Under the pieces are notes generated by a model. The model searched no databases and was not told the origin of the DNA. It worked only from the letters and a program-made list of their open reading frames with translations. Positions 1 to 6,504 of a stretch of 9,847 bases of DNA are shown piece by piece. The DNA comes from Acholeplasmatales bacterium. GTDB lineage: Bacteria > Bacillota_I > Bacilli_A > Acholeplasmatales > Anaeroplasmataceae. Where the stretch lies: the NCBI GenBank assembly GCA_016282815.1, contig JAEELU010000093.1, positions 1 through 9,847 of the forward strand, in the 5' to 3' direction. Position 1 is the first letter of the stretch. Every line of letters begins with the position of its first letter. The translations under genes were made by a program, and so were the position numbers.

Positions 1-1330
1 CATATTTACCAGTTTGAGCTTCCTTAAGCATCTTTCTACAGTTCTCTAATCCTTGTGCAGCAAATACCTTAATCTCTCTATCTGGTGCAATCTTAGCTGC
101 AGAATTAACTACTGCAGTTGCAACACCACCCATTACAGCAAAACCTCTACCATCAGCTGATGTGATATTCTTAAGATCAGATTCTTTAAGCTTTGTAAAT
201 TCAACACCCTTAGCATTGAACATACCATATAGCTCTTCAAATGTTAAAACAAAATCAACATCTGATCTAACGCTCTTTCTAGATGCTTCAAGCTTCTTAG
301 CTGAACATGGTCCTACAAATACAACCTTAGCATCTGGGTGTTGCTTTTTAACTAATCTTGCTGTATAAACCATTGGTGTCATAGCCATTGAAATATTCTC
401 TCTAAATTCAGGGAATTCTGTTTTAGCCATAACACTCCATGCTGGACAGCATGATGTAGCCATAAATTTTAAATTATTAGGAACATTCTTTAGGTAATCA
501 TTAGCTTCCTCTATTGTACATAGGTCTGCGCCAATTGAAACCTCATATACTCCCTTAAAGCCAAGTCTATCAAAAGCATCATCAATTGTCTTTAGATTAA
601 CCTTAGCACCATATTGTCCTAAGAATGCAGGTGCAACAATAGCGTATACTGGTTGACCTGCTTTAATTGTATGAATAACCTGGAATATTTGTGATTTATC
701 AGCGATAGCACCGAATGGACAATTAACCATACACATACCACATGAAACACACTTATCATAATCGATAACAGCCTTTCCATTTTCATCAGACTTAATCGCG
801 TTCATTCCACAAGCCTTAGCACAAGGACGAGTTCTATGCATAATTGCATTATATGGACAAATATTTGCACACTTACCACATTGAATACATAATTCCTGAT
901 TAATATAGCTTCTACCATGAGAAATTGTAATAGCATTTTTAGCACAAACATTTTTACATGGGTTTGCTAAACAGCCTTGGCAGGCATCAGTAACATAATA
1001 TGATTCCTCAGGACATGCATTACAAGCAAACTCAATTACATTAATTAGAGGTGGTTCATAATATCTTTCAGTCTTTATAGCCTCTTCAATTCCCTTATAA
1101 ATAGGTGCATGCTCAGATGTATCTCTAACAGGAAGACCAAAGGCAAGTCTAATTCTTTCTGCAACGATCGCTCTTTCAAGGAATATTGATGATCTACCTA
1201 CAGATTGCTTTACTATTTCGTATGGTAGCTCCTCTATTCTATTATAATCCAAGCCATCATAGGCTAGACGTGCAACCTCCTCGAATACCTTTCTTCTAAT
1301 GTTAATTAATTTTTCATATTGTTCTAGCAT
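1..1330 (-). CDS. Monomeric [FeFe] hydrogenase, group B type (C-terminus beyond window)
   Basis: An iron-only hydrogenase that would interconvert protons and H2 in the cytoplasm, probably with ferredoxin as electron partner (inferred from the family). I translated 443 codons from the ATG at 1330; the frame is open to the window edge. An N-terminal helical segment (1-100) precedes a Cys-rich ferredoxin region: CNAC (103-106), C117/C120/C125/C129, then CIQCGKCANICP (148-159), C170/C174, and CVSCGMCMVNCP (194-205), the last two being classical 4Fe-4S patterns. The H-cluster domain has L1 TSCCPAW (292-298) and L2 GPCSAKK (340-346). The third motif, which supplies the last H-cluster cysteine, should lie in the missing C-terminus. 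The ferredoxin layout, the VYAIVAPAFLGQYG segment and GPC rather than MPC in L2 fit group B better than group A. Maturases HydEFG are not in view. The gene is coupled to the HD-GYP-like gene upstream: the gap is 9 bases and the AGGAGGT ribosome site overlaps that gene's stop codon. Confidence 0.9.
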   Translation of the reverse strand, partial: MLEQYEKLINIRRKVFEEVARLAYDGLDYNRIEELPYEIVKQSVGRSSIFLERAIVAERIRLAFGLPVRDTSEHAPIYKGIEEAIKTERYYEPPLINVIEFACNACPEESYYVTDACQGCLANPCKNVCAKNAITISHGRSYINQELCIQCGKCANICPYNAIMHRTRPCAKACGMNAIKSDENGKAVIDYDKCVSCGMCMVNCPFGAIADKSQIFQVIHTIKAGQPVYAIVAPAFLGQYGAKVNLKTIDDAFDRLGFKGVYEVSIGADLCTIEEANDYLKNVPNNLKFMATSCCPAWSVMAKTEFPEFRENISMAMTPMVYTARLVKKQHPDAKVVFVGPCSAKKLEASRKSVRSDVDFVLTFEELYGMFNAKGVEFTKLKESDLKNITSADGRGFAVMGGVATAVVNSAAKIAPDREIKVFAAQGLENCRKMLKEAQTGKY

Positions 1331-1333
1331 AAT

Positions 1334-1341
1334 TACCTCCT
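1334..1341 (-). promoter_or_regulatory. Ribosome binding site of the hydrogenase, overlapping the upstream stop
   Basis: The minus strand reads TAGGAGGT just before the hydrogenase ATG at 1330, with a spacer of about 3 bases after the extended match. Its first bases are the TAG stop codon (1342-1340) of the HD-GYP-like gene. Ribosomes ending the upstream gene would therefore stop on the next initiation site, which implies coupled translation. Confidence 0.8.
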
Positions 1342-3187
1342 AATTGTTCTTACTAATATACTTGTGATATACCTGCTCATAAACCTTAACTCTACCCTTA
1401 GTAGTTTCCTTAGAAAGCTTGTCAATTAAAGCTAAATCATCGCTGATTAAATCTATAATATCAGGATTATATCTAACTCCCGCTTCTCTCTTAAGCTCCT
1501 CTAATAGGTCAATAAACAATTTACCTGTTGTATAATTTCTTCCTAATATATCTGTTGCTGCATCTGTTGAGTCGGCAATAGATACTATATCAATTACAAA
1601 TCTATTTTTAGATTTAGTATTATCAAATTCCATAGGATATCCAAATGAACCATCATAATATTTATGGTGTCCTTCCATTATATCATAATAGTTATCAAAA
1701 TCCTTATCATTTGATAATAATATTCTAGCGTTAGATGGATGTGATTTAATAATTCTAAACTCCTTATCATCTAATCTTCTACTTTGTGTGTTAATAATAT
1801 CAGCACATGTAAATTTACCAATATCATGAAGAAGAGCAGCCTTACTAACGAAATCAAGGATTTCATCCTTTCTTTCTATTACCTCATCTTTACTCTTTGT
1901 ATCAAGTACACCAACATAAAGCTCAGGTCGTTTCTCCATTACTGCTTCTGCTATATCAAAGCTAATATTTTTAACCATAATTGAATGAATACAGGTTACT
2001 GTTTGTCTAAACATTAAATCTTCAAGAATATAATCTAATTTATCATTAAAGCTTTTTAATAAACTATAGCTTGCTTCATAGAATTCATAAATCATTGTAT
2101 TTATTTCCATAGGATAATAATTGTATGGTAAATTAGATAATAATCTCTTATGATGATAAACTAATGATATTATTTTATCCTTTTGCTTTTTTGATAGGCT
2201 ATCATCAAAATAAGATGTAATATCTCTCATAGCTGCATCACAAGCCTCAAGATAATCGATTGCGCCTTCATCTTCTAAATAATTTTCACTAAATAGTTTT
2301 GCATTACCTTCATATAAAACAATAAGCTTATTCATAAATTCAGTTAAGCTAATTTTTTTATCATAATAATCTAGCTTATTCCTAATTGAATTAGTAGAAT
2401 CACTTAAGAATGGATTCTCCTTCTTGCTTTCATCATATTTTTTTAATGATACTCTTATTATCTCAAGTGCATTTAAAGGTAACTCCTCTAAAGTATCAAC
2501 CTCGAATATACTTGCAGAAATTCTATCGATAAAATAGAAAAAGTCTGGATCATTTCCATCTAGTCTTTGAACTATCTTGCTATACCATAATCCTAATGCT
2601 CTTTTCCTTATTTGGAAATACTGCATACAATCAGTTTTTAATAATTCTGCAGATGAAGCGAGTATGTTGCAGTATGCCTTGAAAAAGCACATTCTTGCAG
2701 ACTTATCAGTAATCTTATCATATTTGTCAGAATATGAGAATATTTCATAATAATATCTTAAAGCTTCCATATTATTTTTAATATTACTCTCTAGGTAGAA
2801 TCTACTTTCCTCATATGCATAAGCATGAAGTAATGGAATTAATTTATTCAAATCCTGACACTTACGATAATAATTAGTAAGTGGAGCGAACACAATTTCA
2901 AGGACAACGAAATCATCATATCCATCATAATATAATCCCATTAAAGCATCATATAAAATATCTGCTTCCTCAGGAGTTATATCATCATGAATATCAAGCT
3001 TAAGCTCATTTATTATTTCCTCATTCACACTGAATGCTTCTCTAAATTCCTTAGAGCGTTCAAAAAATAAATCAGTTAGATTTTCACTATTTTTTGCTTT
3101 AAATAATCTTTCATTCCATTTGGTATCTAATTCATAACAGTATTTAAATTTTTCAACAAAAAAATCCATCATGTCCTTTGATATCAT
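1340..3187 (-). CDS. HD-GYP-like phosphohydrolase with long helical N-terminal region
   Basis: A 615-residue soluble protein with no membrane segment or signal peptide. The C-terminal part (about 395-600) is an HD-GYP-type metal-dependent phosphohydrolase; that family typically hydrolyses c-di-GMP. Likely metal and catalytic residues are H401, the HDIGK motif (H454, D455, K458), H483, H507/H508, and D539 in IADSTDA. The signature after the histidine pair reads DGSFGYP (512-518), one residue longer than the usual DGSGYP, so the substrate is less certain than the fold. Residues 1-390 are rich in Leu, Tyr, Asp and Lys, look all-helical, and may be TPR-like; I recognise no named domain there. The ATG at 3187 has GAGGAA six bases upstream and a good promoter before it. 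It is first in a two-gene operon with the hydrogenase. Candidate roles are c-di-GMP turnover or hydrolysis of another nucleotide signal tied to redox or hydrogen metabolism; the latter is only inference from context. Confidence 0.85.
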   Translation of the reverse strand: MISKDMMDFFVEKFKYCYELDTKWNERLFKAKNSENLTDLFFERSKEFREAFSVNEEIINELKLDIHDDITPEEADILYDALMGLYYDGYDDFVVLEIVFAPLTNYYRKCQDLNKLIPLLHAYAYEESRFYLESNIKNNMEALRYYYEIFSYSDKYDKITDKSARMCFFKAYCNILASSAELLKTDCMQYFQIRKRALGLWYSKIVQRLDGNDPDFFYFIDRISASIFEVDTLEELPLNALEIIRVSLKKYDESKKENPFLSDSTNSIRNKLDYYDKKISLTEFMNKLIVLYEGNAKLFSENYLEDEGAIDYLEACDAAMRDITSYFDDSLSKKQKDKIISLVYHHKRLLSNLPYNYYPMEINTMIYEFYEASYSLLKSFNDKLDYILEDLMFRQTVTCIHSIMVKNISFDIAEAVMEKRPELYVGVLDTKSKDEVIERKDEILDFVSKAALLHDIGKFTCADIINTQSRRLDDKEFRIIKSHPSNARILLSNDKDFDNYYDIMEGHHKYYDGSFGYPMEFDNTKSKNRFVIDIVSIADSTDAATDILGRNYTTGKLFIDLLEELKREAGVRYNPDIIDLISDDLALIDKLSKETTKGRVKVYEQVYHKYISKNN

Positions 3188-3193
3188 AAATTT

Positions 3194-3199
3194 TTCCTC
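3194..3199 (-). promoter_or_regulatory. Ribosome binding site of the HD-GYP-like gene
   Basis: The minus strand carries GAGGAA, followed by a six-base spacer and the ATG at 3187. This supports the chosen start. Confidence 0.7.
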
Positions 3200-3217
3200 A
3201 TATTCTTCCAGTTTAAT

Positions 3218-3246
3218 AATATAATATGTTTTGTAAATTTTTTCAA
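3218..3246 (-). promoter_or_regulatory. Sigma-A-type promoter for the HD-GYP/hydrogenase operon
   Basis: On the minus strand, TTGAAA (3246-3241) is followed by exactly 17 bases and TATATT (3223-3218). Transcription would begin near 3211, giving a leader of about 24 bases with the GAGGAA ribosome site. A dyad sits just upstream of the -35 box (3255-3272). AT-rich DNA yields such boxes by chance, but the spacing and the position before a gene with a good ribosome site support it. Confidence 0.65.
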
Positions 3247-3251
3247 TAATT

Positions 3252-3284
3252 CGCTTAATACTAAAGTATTAAAAGCGTTTTTTT
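3252..3284 (+). terminator. Hairpin plus T7, terminator-like on the plus strand
   Basis: On the plus strand CGCTTAATACT (3252-3262) pairs with AGTATTAAAAGCG (3265-3277) with a two-base bulge and a two-base loop, followed by seven T (3278-3284). This is intrinsic-terminator shape for plus-strand RNA, although every gene here is on the minus strand. On the minus strand the same hairpin is followed by AATTATTG, so it is a poor terminator for the permease operon. It may block antisense transcription, or the dyad may instead be a protein site beside the promoter at 3246-3218. Confidence 0.4.
3255..3272. promoter_or_regulatory. Operator-like dyad upstream of the -35 box
   Basis: TTAATACTAAAGTATTAA is an 18-base palindrome with perfect 8-base arms around AA. 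It ends nine bases upstream of the -35 box of the HD-GYP/hydrogenase promoter. A similar ATACT/AGTAT dyad lies at the STAS operon promoter (9125-9139). It could bind a shared regulator, or it may simply be the stem of the adjoining hairpin. Confidence 0.35.
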
Positions 3285-3294
3285 AAAGAGCATA

Positions 3295-3325
3295 AATAGT
3301 CAATCCGATTATAGAATTGACTATT
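3295..3325 (-). repeat. 10-bp perfect inverted repeat after the permease gene
   Basis: AATAGTCAAT (3295-3304) and ATTGACTATT (3316-3325) form a perfect 10-base-pair stem with an 11-base loop. It begins about 10 bases after the permease stop on the minus strand. It probably forms the 3' end of the permease operon transcript, either as a transcript-protecting stem or as a weak terminator. Only a weak T-rich stretch (CTCTTT) follows on the minus strand, so it is not a textbook intrinsic terminator. Confidence 0.5.
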
Positions 3326-3335
3326 AATAATTCTT

Positions 3336-5783
3336 TTATTCTCTACATCTTGTATTGTCAGCTATATTCCAGCTTCTAATCTTAAACATCGCAAATACAT
3401 GACAAGCTATAACTACTAATAATACAAAGCCTAAAGCCATGAATATTACTCCAACATCAGGTATGAATGGGTATATTTGGGTACTAGATGAGCAAAGCAT
3501 GAATAGTATGATTGAGAATAATATTCCAAGTGGTATCGCAAATAATGAAGATATCAATAATTGAAGTACACTTTGAAGTGTCCAGAAATTAGAAATATCT
3601 AATACTGTAAAGCCAATCGCCCTCATAACAGACAATGGTCTTTGTTGTTCCATAAGGGCATTTTGACTCATAATTACCAATATTATAAAGCTCATACCTA
3701 ATGAGAAGCCTACCATGATAATTATAAATACATTTACAGAATTGAATATACCATGTAAATCAGCTGATAATGATCTAGTAAATACTGTTAAACACTGATT
3801 ATTATTTTCTGTCATATATGTTAAGAAGGCTTGTTCATCATTAACATTAATAAAATATGTAGATACTGATTTATCAGTTATACTATCCATTTGAGCCTTA
3901 GACATATATGTAAGAGGGTGGAAATATTGCTTAGATATATTATCTATCAATACTTGTTTACCATTGATAGTAATATAATCACCCTTCTTAATATTATTCT
4001 TAGAAGCTACGCTTTCAGGAATAATAATACCCTCATTCTTAACCTTTAATTCTCCATAGCCACTATCAGTAGGAATATTAATTAGCTTTCCTGAATTAAC
4101 ATCCATAGCAACACTTTCTAAGTAAATTGTCTTGCCATCCTTTTCTGCCTTTAAATATGTATAATAGCAGTTTTCAAGTTCCTTAATAAATCCTTGACCT
4201 TTTAATTTATTTACATCTTCATCTGTTGCCTTATTAATTAAATATACCTGACAATCAAAATTTAATCTTCTTTCAATAGACTGATTTATCATTTCCTCCT
4301 TTGCAACATAGAAAAACATAGATAATAAAATAATAATTAGTGATGCCATCATAGCAAACATTGATACGAAGAACCTTTTCGGATTTTGGGCTATCGCATT
4401 CATTCCAAGCTTAATATTCATTGGAGCCTTATCGATAATTCTATTTAACCACTTAGGTAGATTCTTACGTTTTGCTTCATTAGAAATTACTGCATCTTTT
4501 GGAGTAATCTTAAATATAGCAAGACATGAAATAAACGTAGTTAATAATGCAAATAATACGAATCCTAATATTGCTCCAAATACTACAAGCCAATATAGAT
4601 TATAAGGTATTGTAGGTATCGAGTACGTCTTAATCAATATATTAGTCATGAGGATATTTAATGAATAGCCGATTCCAGCTCCAATAATGCCTGCACAAAT
4701 AGACATCAATAAGCTAAATACCATAAATAACGCTACTATTTCCCTATTATCAATACCTACAGACATCATAATACCAATTTGTGATGTCATAGATTTAATC
4801 ATTTGATTCATAAATAAGCCTATAACTATCATAGTTACAGAATAAAAGAATACAGGTAGGAATATAGATGCAACAGTTAATTGCTTTAAAGCATTATTCA
4901 TATATAAACGATATGGTAAATCCTCACCCAATGTAGCTGTTTTTATCGATACCTCGTTTTTCTCAAGAATACCAGTTATTTCATCCATTACAGATTGTTT
5001 ACCAATACCACTTTTATTTCTAACTAATACCTGGTTTGCAAATGTTGAAACAAAATTAGGACCAATATTTCTTAAATCTGGCATTACTACACCAGCTATA
5101 CTAATTATTTCCTCATATAAGGCTAGAAAATCAGGATCTGCCTGAATCTTTTCTTTTACTAATGTAGCCAATTCATCTACTGCCTTATTTAATTCAGCCT
5201 CATCAACATATAAATAACCAAAATCCTGGTTATCTGACCAAATATAGTCATTAGCACGTGGATAAATACCTTCTGATGTTTCAATAATTTCATTTACATA
5301 AAAATCTAAATAAACACTAAAATATCCAAGCTTAATAGTATCACCAAGCTTAATATTATTGTTATTTGCAAATTTACTACAGATAGATATATTTAAATGT
5401 TCTGTACTCTTATCAATTTTCTTTAAAATATATCTTTTAAATACTTTATTTTCTTTTTCATTAAATGAAAATATTCTTGAAACTATTGTTCTTCCATCAG
5501 GTTTTAACAAAAACGAATCTAAAGTAATACGAGCATCTGCAGCAGCTACCTCATCAACCTTACCAGAAAACGAAAGGATTTTCTCCCTTGTTGTAAAGTT
5601 AGTAGCTATTTGCTCATCAACATCACCATATTCATTTAAATAGCTTTTATATGTGGTATTTAAGTTAACAATCGTTGAGCCAAATGTACATAAAAGAGAA
5701 ATGGCAAGCGAGCTAACTAATACCATTGAAATAAATAAGCCTATAAATCTTTTAAAGAAAGGCTTAAGCATTATTCTTAGCAT
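3336..5783 (-). CDS. FtsX/MacB-type ABC transporter permease with two FtsX domains
   Basis: The membrane partner of the ATPase encoded just upstream. It has 815 residues counted from the ATG at 5783, with eight likely membrane segments: about 13-35, 303-326, 350-378, 398-425, 471-493, 682-706, 735-763 and 777-799. This is a duplicated 1+3 layout. Two large extracytoplasmic regions (about 36-302 and 494-681) separate segments 1/2 and 5/6. The stretches around 325-350 (MTSQIGIMMSVGI) and 708-724 (MEQQRPLSVMRAIGF) match the cytoplasmic coupling region typical of FtsX-type permeases. Such proteins export peptides, lipoproteins or lipids, or transmit ATPase motion across the membrane; the substrate here cannot be read from sequence. 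I chose the ATG at 5783 over the GTG at 5789: it overlaps the ATPase stop by one base (TAATG), and AGAGG lies 10 bases upstream. The gene ends the operon. Confidence 0.88.
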   Translation of the reverse strand: MLRIMLKPFFKRFIGLFISMVLVSSLAISLLCTFGSTIVNLNTTYKSYLNEYGDVDEQIATNFTTREKILSFSGKVDEVAAADARITLDSFLLKPDGRTIVSRIFSFNEKENKVFKRYILKKIDKSTEHLNISICSKFANNNNIKLGDTIKLGYFSVYLDFYVNEIIETSEGIYPRANDYIWSDNQDFGYLYVDEAELNKAVDELATLVKEKIQADPDFLALYEEIISIAGVVMPDLRNIGPNFVSTFANQVLVRNKSGIGKQSVMDEITGILEKNEVSIKTATLGEDLPYRLYMNNALKQLTVASIFLPVFFYSVTMIVIGLFMNQMIKSMTSQIGIMMSVGIDNREIVALFMVFSLLMSICAGIIGAGIGYSLNILMTNILIKTYSIPTIPYNLYWLVVFGAILGFVLFALLTTFISCLAIFKITPKDAVISNEAKRKNLPKWLNRIIDKAPMNIKLGMNAIAQNPKRFFVSMFAMMASLIIILLSMFFYVAKEEMINQSIERRLNFDCQVYLINKATDEDVNKLKGQGFIKELENCYYTYLKAEKDGKTIYLESVAMDVNSGKLINIPTDSGYGELKVKNEGIIIPESVASKNNIKKGDYITINGKQVLIDNISKQYFHPLTYMSKAQMDSITDKSVSTYFINVNDEQAFLTYMTENNNQCLTVFTRSLSADLHGIFNSVNVFIIIMVGFSLGMSFIILVIMSQNALMEQQRPLSVMRAIGFTVLDISNFWTLQSVLQLLISSLFAIPLGILFSIILFMLCSSSTQIYPFIPDVGVIFMALGFVLLVVIACHVFAMFKIRSWNIADNTRCRE

Positions 5784-6490
5784 TACCACTCAACCTCTTC
5801 CGCTTTTACAACATGTTCATTTCTAACATCAGATACTACCTTACCATCCTTCATCGTAATAATACGATTAGCCATTTGGGCAATTTCCTTTGTATGAGTT
5901 ACGAAAACTATAGTTTTACCTTCATTATGTAATTCCTCAATTAATTTTAATACTGCCTTACCAGAGGCGTCATCTAAGGCTCCTGTAGGCTCATCACATA
6001 ATAATATATTTGTTTCTTTATTTAAAGCTCTCGCTATCGCAACACGTTGTTGCTGACCACCAGATAACTGTCTTGGAAATTTATCCTTCTTATCTAATAG
6101 ACCTACTCTATCTAAAAGCTTAAGTGCCCTTTCTTTATTTCTTGAGCCTGGAGCTAATGTAATATTTTGATAAACAGTAATATCATTTAACAAATTGAAG
6201 AATTGATATACGAAGCCCACTTCATTTCTTCTATATAAGGTTAATTCCTTATCACTAACCTTTGTAATATCACGTCCATTAACAATTATTTCACCTGATT
6301 CAACCTTATCAATCGCACCTATCATATTAAGAAATGTTGATTTACCAGAACCAGAACCTCCTAATATTACTAGAAAGTCATGCTCATAAACCTTTATTGA
6401 AACATTATTAAGTGCGTAAGTTAAAGCCTCACCTTCACCATATGTTTTTACTAAATCCTTAGTATCTATTAATACCTTAGCCTCTTCCAT
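5783..6490 (-). CDS. ABC transporter ATP-binding protein, LolD/MacB type
   Basis: A 235-residue ATPase that would power the FtsX-type permease translated next. All nucleotide-binding motifs are intact: Walker A GGSGSGKST (44-52), Q-loop Gln96 in VYQFFNL, signature LSGGQQQR (142-149), Walker B ILLCDEP (162-168) with catalytic E167, D-loop GALD, and switch His199 in VTHTKE. The YQFFNLL and PTGALD wording is typical of the LolD/MacB/FtsE branch rather than importer ATPases. The ATG at 6490 has GGTGAT five bases upstream. There is a 14-base gap after the phosphatase gene and a one-base overlap with the permease. Sharing an operon with a phosphatase/kinase and a STAS protein suggests the transporter is a co-regulated output or a sensing partner; that is inference. 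Confidence 0.93.
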   Translation of the reverse strand: MEEAKVLIDTKDLVKTYGEGEALTYALNNVSIKVYEHDFLVILGGSGSGKSTFLNMIGAIDKVESGEIIVNGRDITKVSDKELTLYRRNEVGFVYQFFNLLNDITVYQNITLAPGSRNKERALKLLDRVGLLDKKDKFPRQLSGGQQQRVAIARALNKETNILLCDEPTGALDDASGKAVLKLIEELHNEGKTIVFVTHTKEIAQMANRIITMKDGKVVSDVRNEHVVKAEEVEW

Positions 6491-6504
6491 AGCTTATCAC
6501 CATC

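Noticed and set aside
162..368. Plus-strand ORF opposite the hydrogenase gene
   Set aside because: It is antisense to a well-conserved hydrogenase coding region, has no recognisable domain, and is best read as a shadow.
1..1330. Sensory group C hydrogenase, suggested by the PP2C phosphatase nearby
   Set aside because: The L1 motif is TSCCPAW, not the divergent form of group C/D, and no PAS domain is visible; the ferredoxin layout fits group B.
1784..1984. Plus-strand ORF opposite the HD-GYP-like gene
   Set aside because: It lies antisense to the catalytic HD region, has no ribosome site of note, and has low-complexity content.
5359..5643. Plus-strand ORF opposite the permease gene
   Set aside because: It is the reverse of the permease's first extracytoplasmic region and shows no family motif.
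5784..5789. GTG start for the permease at 5789
   Set aside because: The ATG at 5783 gives a TAATG coupling with the ATPase stop and a better spacing (10 bases) from AGAGG; the GTG would sit only about four bases from it.
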